In this document: piece by piece, positions 44,743-54,924 of the stretch
How the letters are laid out: every line of letters begins with the position of its first letter
How positions within the stretch are numbered: position 1 is the stretch's first letter
From: Planoprotostelium fungivorum
Taxonomy: Eukaryota; Evosea; Variosea; Cavosteliida; Cavosteliaceae
DNA length: 64,000 bases
Reading direction: 5' to 3'
Assembly: GCA_003024175.1 (NCBI GenBank)
Contig: MDYQ01000007.1
Coordinates: forward strand, 124,001 to 188,000
Notes under the pieces: model-generated
What the model saw: only the letters and a program-made list of their open reading frames with translations
The model's database searches: none
What the model was told of the DNA's origin: nothing
Translations under genes and position numbers: made by a program

Positions 44743-45121
44743 AGCTCGTTTCGGGGTATAGACAAGTTGACACCGCTCAGATCGCAGGCTAGACACGAAG
44801 AGGGCACCTCACGGTCTCATTCTCGCTGAGTTCCGATCAGGAACGAGCGATTCGCAGCAAGAGGAGAAATCAATTTAGCCTAATTGGAACGTGCTCGTTC
44901 CTCGTTCACGTCCCGTATATCGAACAGCGAGTATATCGTTATAACTACAGATGGGATGCTCGAGACGATGGGCGTTTTATGCATCAGGAGCTTGAGAGAG
45001 GAGAGAGGTTTGATGTATTTGTGAACATGAGAAAAGTGATAAATCGTTGGGATAACAGAGATCATCTACAAAAGGCCGATAACTATCGGCACTGCCGATC
45101 ATTCATTTCAAAAGCGACGGG
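44743..45121. other. Divergent promoter region
   Basis: A 379-bp gap between paralogue B (-) and the GPS receptor (+). A short inverted repeat GCCGATAACTATCGGC lies near 45075-45090. No coding frame or RNA was recognised. Confidence 0.45.
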
Positions 45122-48100
45122 ATGATGATGAGGTCTATCCAGGCCCTCTTCTTCGTCCATTGTATTTACGTATCACTCGCGATCAATGGAACAGATGATG
45201 CCGCCAATTTGGGAACATCTTTGAGTGATGGACCGAAAACAGCCACCAGCGCGCTCATTTGCTGTGTGTACGACGGGTCCACTTGTCTCAAATTCGATAC
45301 GACATGCTTAACCAATACGACTACCTCGGCCAATGGAGTCAATCTGAACACGAGCACAGCGACGACGACCACTCCGAGTGCAGTTTGCACAGGCTGTGCT
45401 CCTTACGCTTGCACCGAACCTGTTGGCTGTTTCAAATCATGCACTTTGGACGGACAATGTGCCAGTGGCTTCCAGTGCAACGATGGATCTTGCAGTGTGA
45501 GAACTGTCCATCTCATGACATCTTCGTTAAACTTGACCAGTGTAATCCGAATCGTTGTGGCTCATACGTTTGTGATGCCACAGCCGGCTGTAAATCATCT
45601 TGTACAAATTCTCTAGACTGTAAATTTGGCTCATTCTGTTACCAATCATCATGCGTCTCGCTCGGAAGTCTACTGGATCCCGGCCGCCTCTTGAATTCGA
45701 CATGTGACCTGGGGGTATGAAACATGTGACGTTCTAATCTCGAATGACATGATGCAGTTCTCGTGTTCTCTCGGTACCGTATGTATTCAAGGCGTCTGCA
45801 CTCCCCGTTGTGATCCCACAAAGGTGATCCTCTCATCTTCATCTCTCCTTCATCTCTTCTTCTCTCCTTCATCATCTCATTCCAATAGCCTTGCCCTGGA
45901 AACTACACCTGTGACGCGCTGACTGGAATCTGCAACTCACGCTGCGATCCCCTCTTCAACGATGGAATCTTATCTTCCTGCTACGACGGATACCGCTGCG
46001 ACCCCTCCACTCGTTCGTGCAGAGAGAAGGACAAGGAAGATCTAAAGTGCTCGAACGGCGGTGAATGTGGGCTGTTCAATCGATGTCTCAACGGAACTTG
46101 CTGTCCGAATCAATGTGACCAGAGGAGATGTCTCGATAATTCCGTGGCATCTATTCCGGGATGTAATGGAATGCAGTGAGTCACCATCGTCCATCGTGAT
46201 CATCCATCTTGATCATCCATCATGATGACGATCGTGACGATCAACAGGTGTGTATCTACCAGTCAATTCTGTTACCCTTACGTCTGCACTGGAGGTAGTT
46301 GCCTGACCTCCTGTCTATTCGACGCCCACTGTCAGTCGGGTCTCAAGTGCTCACAGGTGAACGATGCCGTTCCCGCCTCTTCTGACGTCGACAGGGTAAC
46401 TGCATCAATTCGAGTGTACAGTCCATCAGACAGACACTGGATAAGTTACTGACGCAGATCACGAGTCCACTGCGAGTGGCGGGAAATTTCGCTACGTCGG
46501 GGATCAATCTCCAAGTCGAACTACAACGAGTCATCAATATGTCGCAGAACTACTCTTCAGGTGACGATTTCGTTGTAGATGGCCGATTGATCTAAAAATA
46601 GATCCATCTGCCGTCAGTGTCATCTGCGATCCCCTCTCTCAGGTGAGAAATTTCAGAGAAATCTCATCGCTCTCTCGTCGAAATGAAACGAGAATACATG
46701 ATTGAGATCGTGTAGATATCAAAGGGTGTCAGCAGCACGAACATTTTGAATATGATCAACCAGATCTGCGGCCCTTCCGATTCCACAGTCAATTTTCTCT
46801 TGAATTCCGCTGACCCCATCACCGTCTACAACGCACAGGTGCGTCCATCTACAACTCGCCATCTCACTATCTCAGATCATCGTCCAATTTCTCTTGACGA
46901 ATCGAACGAAGGGACAACTATTCAGCTCATTGGACAAATTGGGACTTGGGTTAGCCAGAGATTCCACAGGCCCACCAGTGGTTCTCAACACTACCAATAT
47001 CACCATGGTAGCCAGCAGAGTACAGTATGACAAGTGAGATATCTCCGTGAAATTTCCATGAATTTTCGTGACTCGAGGCAGTACGAGTAGCATGTACGTT
47101 ACGGATGAATACAACGGATACGATTTACCCGCCGAAGTTCTGATGAACTACAACCAGCCAGGAAAGATTCTCAATGTCGTTTACAGCTTGAGGACTCACG
47201 ATCCAGCGAACGGTCTGAACTTGGTCAGCAAGAACATCTCGTGAGATTTCCGCGAGATTTCACGGAAGATTGATGAAATTTCGCAGAGGATTCGTGGCGA
47301 ACGTGACGGGTCTGTCTCTGTTTAACGAGGCGGGTGTCAAACTACAAGTGACCAATACGTCTCAAATGATCGACATCTACATCAAATGTTCCTCTCTGTC
47401 CGGTGAATTTAACAATTCAAATTTCAAATTTCCAACTGAAACATCTTCAGATGCCGTGTGCATGTGGTGGAATCCCGTACGTCTCAAGTGAGTCTCAATG
47501 TGATGTGACGTCTCAATTGATTGATTCCAGCTGGGACACAGAAGGTTGCACGACCACAGTGCAATCTCTCTCTTCAAATCTCGTTCGCTGCTCTTGCAAT
47601 CACTTGACCAACTTCACCGTAGGCCAGAGGATCTACACCACGTCCAGCTCCACGGCAACCGACAAGGCTGAATCCACCAGAGTATCATCCATCACGTGAG
47701 TGTGACGTCATCGTGACGAGTGATGACGTCATCAGATTGGTCATCATATTGGGAAGTGTCGGTGCTGCGTTGGCCGTCGGAATTCTCGTCTTGTTTCTCA
47801 TTTTGATGAGAACGAAGAGAATCGAGCGGGAATATTCTCCGGTCAACGTCATTTTCGAGGAAAATTCGATCCAGGTGAGAGGGTATGGCTGGTTGTAGAT
47901 TGATGGTGGTGAAGGACAAGAGGCTGTTGAAGGACAAGCAGACGGGGGCGGTTTATTTGGGCAATCTCGCTGGAACCTTTCAAGTGGTCTTGAAGCCATT
48001 TATAGACACAACCGAAGCTGATCGAACCATGAAAACGACTCGGGTGAGATATTCCTCTTCTATCTATAGCACACACACATCCATCACTCTATCTGTTTCT

Positions 48101-49193
48101 CTTTCACAAGTTGAGACTTGCGTAGAGGATGAAACATCTGAATGTTCTGTGCATGGTTGGAATCTACAAGGATGTGAAGGTGAGAGAGAGAATGGAATGT
48201 AGAGTGAAGGATTGTAGTTGTATGGAGTACACGAGTATGCGAATGGAGGGAATCTGGAGGAGTTCTTCGGTGGAGAGGGAAAGAAGATGTCTTACGCTCA
48301 GCGTGTACAATTGTGAGTTGTCTCATGATTTGTCATCATCGATCGATCATCTGATGTCTCATGACTGTCGATCCGATCCATCATCTGATCGGATGATCGA
48401 TCATCTGATCTCCAATCATGATCACCATCATCTCACTCATCACTATTCAGATTAAGAGGCATCATCGGAGGTCTCCATCACATGAAGAGTGTCTCTGTCG
48501 TCCACTGTACCCTCTCCTACAACTCTATCTACATCCAAGTGAGTCTCCATCGTGATGACGTATCGTGACGTCATCGTTGTAGATGAAGGACGGAAAAATT
48601 ACACCCAAAATCGGAGATTTCCTCTACGGTGGTTTGGCGGGAGAAGTCATCCGCGCCATTCCATCTACAACGCTCCAGAAATATTCGACACAATTGGTGA
48701 GTCCTCGGAGAATAAAATCATTAGAAATGAATTTAATGTTTTCAGGCACCCGAAGTGGTAGAGCAGCAGAGGAGAAGCTTCACGAGAAAGATGGAGCCTG
48801 CCATCGATGTCTATGGACTCGGTGGCATCATCTCGTTCGTCATGAAGAACGGACAGCAGGTGAATCTATCTACAACGATGTAGATGTTGACGAGGTCCAG
48901 GTTGACCCTCGTGGGTTCCAAGAGGGAGCTGATCTATCTCAACTCATCCAGAGATGGTGTGTCATCATCGATCATCACATCATCACCATCTCTAATCGAC
49001 ATCATCGATCTTGATCAAACATCGGCATCATCATGTCAATGTGTGACTCTTGTATAGCACACAGAAATTAGGAGAAGAGAGACCCAGTCTGGTCTACATT
49101 GAAGGAATCCTGCAGAACAACCAGCCAGAAGCAACGTCTATGAAGAGAGAGAACGAAATCGAGCTGACCAACCTCATCTTTGCCCAGAAATAA
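45122..49193 (+). CDS. Single-pass receptor: Cys-rich repeats, GPS motif, TM helix and pseudokinase
   Basis: A signal peptide (MMMRSIQALFFVHCIYVSLA) and a Thr-rich stretch precede several Cys modules of the form C-PYVC-x(4)C-x-SC-x(4)QC-x-SG (near 45390-46350). A large extracellular region follows. It ends in a textbook GPS: CMWWNP, then WDTEGCTTT, then RCSCNHLTNFTV (about 47456-47625). Cleavage would be at the HL|T site. One TM helix follows (LVIILGSVGAALAVGILVLF). The kinase-like domain keeps the beta-3 Lys (VVLK) and APE, but the catalytic loop reads VVHCTLSYNSIY in place of HRD..N and the DFG site reads IGDFLYGG, so it is predicted inactive. The C-lobe has VYGLGGIISFVM. About 20 exons and 1,000 residues. 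GPS motifs are best known in adhesion GPCRs and PKD1 proteins. Introns at 46560-46601 and 48540-48584 carry the intron word. Confidence 0.75.
48868..48886. repeat. Intron palindrome, near-perfect copy
   Basis: ATCTACAACGATGTAGATG lies within a 35-nt intron of the GPS-pseudokinase receptor gene and makes up more than half of that intron. Confidence 0.85.
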
Positions 49194-49211
49194 AACCTCC
49201 GATATTCCCTT

Positions 49212-50503
49212 TTATTCTTCGTCTACAACTCCCTTCCATTTCACCATGTTTCCCTCCGAATATCGGTGAGCTTCGTTCTCTCCACTGTCTTTCAACGCGG
49301 CGTGGACGTTGAAGTGGTAGTAGTTGTTCGTGCCCTTGACGTTCATCGCCTGTTTTCGTGAGTCATTTAGCTCGATCTACGACACAGACCTTTCTGAATG
49401 TGATGTTGATGCGGGGTCCAACGGTCGTGGTCGTCTTCGGTATAGAATGAAGCCAATTTCGTTGCGTTGTGGATCGCATGACGATGAGGTCGCCAGAGTT
49501 CAACTGAAACTTTTCCACTGGACCCTTCCCAACCCCCTTACCCTTCTTGTTCTTGTTCTTGTTTCCTGATGACTCTCAATTTTGAATGGGGCGTGAGACT
49601 CACCAGCGTAAGCGACACCATCGTCCTTCTCCTTCTGTTTGAAGAGGAAAGTTCTCGTGCTGCCCAAAGACATGGAGGCGATGGTCGGATTTTCTCCTAA
49701 GAAACCTTCATCATCGGAGTGGTATGAGATGGAGTCTTTTCCATCGAGGTACAGGTTGAGAAGGCAGAAGTTGTATTCGGCTCCCGTCTTTTCTTCGACT
49801 AATTTCCTGCGGTCGAATCAGCATGAGGCATTGTCTGGTGATGTGGTGAGTCACTTGAGTTGAGAGAGGAGGAGAGGTAGAGGACGTGGATCGTTCTTGT
49901 ACGTTTTAGCGGGAAGTTTCCCGCCTTTTTTGGGTCTCACGCCTCTTCCAGCCACCGTACCATCTTCTTCGGGTGGTTCGAATTCAGCGGTGTCGTCTAA
50001 ACCAAAGACTGTCGTCCATCTCGGTGTGCGTATGGTTCTTTTCCATCATCGTCAGGGTTCATTAATCGGAAAGACTTACCTAGCTCCGACCGTGTAGGTA
50101 ACTCTATACCAAGGCATGTTGTTCAAAAGGTGAAGGTAGAGCTGTTGGGCGTAGTCCTTTTTGAGGAAGGGTGAGAAGTAGAGGAGATCGAGGTCGCCGT
50201 GCTTGCGAATGTTACTGCCTTCCTGAGAAGAGAGGCCGTCCTCGATGCGGAACGATGGATTCAAGATATCGATGGGATATGTCCAGTGCTTCGAATAGGT
50301 TTGCGTCTCTGAAGAAGTCGCTATCTCTTCTTTGACTTCTTCTTCTTCCTTTATCCTTTGCTTTTTCTTCGATGCCTCGACAACTTGCAGAGTAAGTTGA
50401 GCTTCATCAACAACTCACCCTCTATAGGCCTCTTTGTGCGTGTGACGAATGCATCCATCTGTGTCTGTCGTAGTGGATCTTCTTGTGGCATCTCAAACCA
50501 CAT
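49212..50503 (-). CDS. AlkB-family 2-oxoglutarate/Fe(II) dioxygenase (ALKBH2/3-like)
   Basis: Minus-strand gene with diagnostic motifs: NNMPWYRVTYTVGAR, TPRWTTVFG, EYNFCLLNLYLDGKDSISYH, HSDDEGFLGENPTIASMSLG (H-x-D iron ligands and second-shell residues), LIVMRSTTQRNWLHSIPK (distal His ligand) and GPRINITFR (Arg pair binding 2-oxoglutarate). ALKBH2/3 enzymes repair 1-methyladenine and 3-methylcytosine in DNA or RNA. The N-terminus (LRQTQMDAFVTRTKRP) includes QTQMDAFV, close to a PCNA-binding PIP box (Q-x-x-[ILM]-x-x-F-aromatic/hydrophobic), followed by a Lys-rich stretch (ASKKKQRIKEEEE). About six introns. The start is ATG 50503 or the in-frame 50491. The gene ends with TAA (complement 49212-49214), only 18 bp from the convergent receptor gene's stop. 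Confidence 0.88.
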
Positions 50504-50633
50504 CACGTGACACGAAATCTCATCTTTGAAAACATTCGGATTTTCCTCTAAGACTGCATCTCAGGCCATTCAGAACTAACCATAAGATAGCGATAGACGA
50601 AAGACGCTTGATTTCGTGATACCTTATGTACAT

Positions 50634-51365
50634 CTATTCGCACTTTACATTTCTTTGCAGCATATTTACATGAGACCCGCGCGAGGGTGTGCCTCTCTTG
50701 GGTGGGCACTGCTTTCTAGCCAGATGAACTTCGTTCGAAGTCAAGTAGGTTCGTCCGCAGTATCCATCGTCCGTCTCGTACTCGATAGTGAAGCCCAATC
50801 GCAGAGCTCTCAGATCGCACTTGCCGGAGATCTTGACCGAGATGGGAGCTGTTCGGCTGTGTGGAATGGACAGGAGAGTCTCTTTGCCATAGGGACCGTA
50901 GAGGTGCATCTGCTCTTGACAGTGCAGAGGTGAGCCGTGAATGTCCAAGAGTTTGACGGAGACGGTGCAGCGTCGCAGACGGTTGGCGAGAGGTGAGTTC
51001 TAAGTGAAAGTCAGCAAGTTGCGAGGGGAGATCTTGTGATGTGGACTTACCGGATTGAGAGCGATGACAGGTCTAGGTGTGAGGAAGCGGCTCTCTCCTT
51101 CGTATGATTTTCTCTGTCTTGTTCTGAGAGGCTCCAAAAGCTGAAAGTCTTGCTGACAGAACAGCATGTCTTCTAGGTTCTCCACAACAACATCTTGTGG
51201 TTCGGTGGCAGGAGGAGCACACTCTTCAGCCCACATCTCGTCGATCCATTGCATGACGAGCTGGAGTGGAGGGCCGGTGACGAAGGAAGTATCTTGCATT
51301 TGTGTGTTTGTTCTTGTGTGTGCTGAATTATGAGGATCGGGTGAGCTATATCGTCCACACACCAT
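50634..51365 (-). CDS. Hypothetical protein with beta-rich C-terminal region
   Basis: Two exons joined by a 51-nt intron (about 50999-51050) encode about 225 residues. The first exon is acidic (VMQWIDEMWAEECAPPATEP, VENLEDMLFCQQDFQLLEPL). The second looks like an Ig-fold strand set: RLRRCTVSVKLLDIHGSPLH, LYGPYGKETLLSI, APISVKISGKCDLRALRLGF and EYETDDGYCGRTY. The end is basic (RKQCPPKRGTPSRG). An acidic activation-like region plus a beta-domain with basic patches could fit a transcription regulator, but no family was recognised. MQDTSFVTG (about 51298) is an alternative start. Confidence 0.55.
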
Positions 51366-51789
51366 CGATCTGAGATAATCTATGATCTGCCATGATCTGG
51401 CAGGTCCTGTGATGACATTATGCAGGTGACCTGTCGCTACCAGAGACTCCGGGGAGGACTCCGACCCATGGGCCGACGAAGGTCAGTATTTTGATGGGAG
51501 GAGGTGGTAGTGTATTAATACAGAAATTGATCACAATCCGTATATCTGCTCATCCCTGGGATGGTCATCCGAACCTGCGTCTCATCACCACATCTCATCT
51601 CCAACAGCACGATTACCGCCGTCACGAACGGTAGTCTCTTCACTATGGAGCGATTTCATTGGAATAGGAACTGACGCATCACGATGATATCCCTTTTTTT
51701 AAAGTAAATTCTATTATCCAACTACGTCATCAAAGCATTGTAGATTGACATTCACATCAACCCCTCACAAAACGACAGAACACGCCAAG
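51366..51789. other. Divergent promoter region
   Basis: A 424-bp gap upstream of the carboxypeptidase. A T-rich/A-rich run (about 51690-51715) may be promoter-related. No gene, RNA or repeat was seen. Confidence 0.45.
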
Positions 51790-53543
51790 ATGCAAACCAA
51801 CTGGTTCCTCCTCGCTTGTCTAGTCCTCTGCTTCTCTTCTGCAGAGGCAATTAAGTCCTTCCAGCGACCCCCTCATACTGACTTTCAGATTGGCCCTGAT
51901 AACGTCACACAACATGCGGGTTACATCGCCGTGAATGGAACCTTAGGATGTGTGCATCTCTTCATAAATCGATTAACTGACCCATGCTTTTAGACAAGAC
52001 AAACATCTTCTACTGGATGTTCGAGTCGAGAAATGACCCCAGCACGGACCCCGTCGTCATCTGGTTTACTGGAGGCCCAGGCTGCTCCAGCGAGATCGCC
52101 CTCTTCTACGTATGTTTTTTCATTTCCTCCCTCCATTCATGGCTCTAACCCAACTCAGGAGAACGGACCTTACAGCATCAACAAAGACCTGGGTCTGAAG
52201 ATCAACCCATACAGCTGGAACAGCTTCGCCACGATCATCTATGTAGACCAACCCGTTGGCACCGGTTTCTCTTACGGAGAGGGACTCCTCGACAGTGAGC
52301 TCTTCATCTTCTTTCCATCGTCCATCAGACTCATCCATCCAGTCGATATCAATGAGGATCAAGTGGCCAGAGACATGTATGAGTTCCTTCAGAACCTCTT
52401 CGAGAAGTACCCACAGTACTCTAAGCTGCCTTTCTACGTCACGGGAGAGTCATATGCAGGACATTACATCCCGGCCGTATCATACAAGATTTACCAGGAG
52501 AACGAGAAGGGACAGAACCCCAAGATCAATTTGAAGGGACTCGCCATCGGTAACGGATGGGTCAGTCACTTCATCGACCTCATCTCCTTAAGTCTGAAAG
52601 ACATGTCCTCATCCATCCACATGCACATCATCTCACCTTCCTCAGGTTGATCCTTACGCTCAATACCCCGCATACAGAGACTTTGCCGACTCCAGAGGCA
52701 GTCTCAACACTACAACTCGCATCTTGGCCGATATTGCCCTCGCCGCCTGCCAAGGTACATTTTTCTCTTCTCTTCTCACATCTATTATTTCTTATACTGA
52801 CTTCCTCTTCAGGTCTCATCGACACTGGCGTGTGGCCCGCTGCTTTTGTCGAGTGCAGCTACTACATGGAAGGCATGCTGGGCGCTATCGCTTATCAGGA
52901 GGGATTCTACCCTAACGTCTACAACGTCGATGAAGTGTGCCAATACCCTCCCCTCTGCTACGACTTTTCTCTCGTCGACAAATTTTTGGCGGTGAGTCGA
53001 CTCACATGGCGATCATCACGATCATGATGATCTGATGGAACGACAGCAACCAAAGATCCAAGAGGTCCTGAGCGTCACCGGTAGATCGTGGAGCGAATGC
53101 TCTCAAGTCGTCCACACTGAGATGCTGGGTGACTGGATGACCAATTTGGACGTTCACATTCCCGAGCTGCTCAAGGCTGGCATGGAGGTGACGATATCAA
53201 CCTCTTCATCACTTCTTAACCTGTGAACAGGTGCTTGTCTACTCTGGTGAATTAGATTTCATCTGCAACTGGATCGGAGGCAACTACTGGACCAGTAATT
53301 TAGAGTGGGCACACAAGGCTGAATTCAACGAGCAGAAGCTGGAAGAATGGTGAGAAAAAAGAGGCGGGGAGTGGGGATTGAAAGGTGGACAGGAAGGTCA
53401 ACGGAAAGGTGGCTGGCTGGGCGAAGAACTACGACAACTTCACCTTCTTAAAGGTGGCCAAGGCAGGTCACATGGTGCCGTTGGACCAGCCCGAGAACGC
53501 TCTTGCCATGCTCAAGGTCTTCCTCTCTGGAGGAAAGTGGTAA
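51790..53543 (+). CDS. Secreted/lysosomal serine carboxypeptidase (S10)
   Basis: A signal peptide ([20 protein letters not shown]) is followed by the S10 fold: [72 protein letters not shown] and the nucleophile in [15 protein letters not shown]. Further on are [12 protein letters not shown], the Asp in [16 protein letters not shown] and the catalytic His in [17 protein letters not shown]. All three triad residues and the family order are intact. About 470 residues in eight exons; introns are 40-60 nt. Typical members act in acidic lysosomes and trim peptides from the C-terminus, which fits digestion of phagocytosed prey alongside the papain-type protease. TAA is at 53541-53543. Confidence 0.95.
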
Positions 53544-54388
53544 TAGAATAGTCTATATTGTGTGTTTCGTGTGATACGTGTGATGGATATTCTCCTGTTC
53601 CGTGCGAAATCAGTGACCCTGACCGGCAGGCTGCATGGCCATGTGTTGATCCGTAGAGTTTGCCAGGAGTCTACTGTGAGATGTAGCCGCTCTTTGTCGT
53701 GGTGCAGAAGGTGATGGCAGAGTAGAGAGTGTTAGGGTCAATCTTGATGGTCTCAAAAGACTTTGCCTAGAAGTTGTCGGGCCTCAGACTGAAGCTATCA
53801 TCTCCAAGGAGAATTCTCCACTGCTTCGTGTAGATGGAAACGAGATGGTGTCTTTCACAACGTCTATAATCACATCTGAGGTCGAGCTGTGATGGTTGCT
53901 GATGTCAATATTCAACTAGCTCACAGACGGTCGATTTCGTCCTAATTGTCAGCTGTCGATCGAGAAACAATGCAGACGAATTCCCTTCAAACATTCCTTT
54001 TATTCATACAACTGTCTGCACAGAGAATGACAGTGCCAAGTCCATCGACAATCGTTCGCATGTCTCAGCTCCCATTGAAGATCTGATGAACTCGTTGTGT
54101 ACGAACTTATGGTTGCAATCGGATCGGATGTGCTGCTTCATCGAAATGAATCACCTCATCTCACAAAAACAAGTTGATCTAATTGGAACATTAGGATCCA
54201 GATTCGATAATCACCAGTAATGCATCATTTACAGTCATCATGCTTCTTCTGATCTGAAACGTCTTACTCAAGTCTTTGCGCTGTTTTACCGTCGATGACC
54301 TTCGCATGATGACAAAAAAATTACGATAAAAGAGGGTAATATCGAACTTTTCTCTTTGTGTGGCCGATCAAATCGCCTACAACACGCT
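53544..54388. other. Intergenic region
   Basis: About 845 bp upstream of the tRNA gene. Frames are short and interrupted on both strands, no family similarity was noticed, and no repeat or RNA fold was evident. Confidence 0.5.
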
Positions 54389-54461
54389 GGGGATCTAGCT
54401 CAAATGGTAGAGCACTCGCTTAGCATGCGAGGGGCACAGGGATCGATACCCTGGTTCTCCA
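54389..54461 (+). tRNA. tRNA-Ala (anticodon AGC)
   Basis: A 73-nt cloverleaf starts GGGGATC. The D arm is GCTC..GAGC with loop AAATGGTA. The anticodon stem is CTCGC/GCGAG with loop TTAGCAT, giving anticodon AGC. The T arm is CAGGG/CCCTG with loop ATCGATA. The end is GTTCTCC plus discriminator A. The acceptor stem has one G-U pair and one mismatch (T6-T67). The internal A and B boxes (TAGCTCAAATGG and GGGATCGATACC) are present. No intron. Confidence 0.93.
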
Positions 54462-54467
54462 CTCACC

Positions 54468-54472
54468 TTTTT
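54468..54472 (+). terminator. RNA polymerase III terminator (T5)
   Basis: A run of five T residues lies 7 nt after the tRNA-Ala 3' end, the usual pol III stop signal. Confidence 0.75.
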
Positions 54473-54924
54473 GCCATTTCGTGTGGTGGGCTTGAATTGA
54501 TCCTCGTTCACTTACCTCATTACTGCGCCAAGAGGCATCAGCCTGTTGTATGACCATGGACTGATTTCCAATCGTAAGGTCCAGGATCTCAATAATGGGA
54601 TCGCTCTCTTCACCAAAGTCGTGTGTGAGCGAAGAAGATTCATAAGAAGCCTTCACGAGGGTCTCAAAGAAGTTTTAAGAGGATCGAGATTTCAAAATGA
54701 GTAACCATTTTTCACGCCCATTACCTCAGATCAAGACATGGAAAGAGAAAGAGGTGCAGGTGTGTCACTCTTCTAACCGACGAAGCGTCGACCGTCAGTT
54801 TACAATTCAAATTTAAATTTTTGGCGCGCGTCTTCTCCTTCGCAGAAACATTAAATTCTGTTTCAAATCTTTTAATCTCAAATATCGCACGACTGCACAA
54901 GAACATCATGTGAAGACTTCTTTA
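54473..54924. other. Intergenic region
   Basis: About 450 bp between the tRNA terminator and the 3' end of the convergent trehalose synthase gene. No coding or RNA feature recognised. Confidence 0.5.

Noticed and set aside
54356-54553. Short ORF overlapping the tRNA-Ala gene
   Set aside because: It reads through the tRNA cloverleaf and pol III terminator and has no protein-like features.
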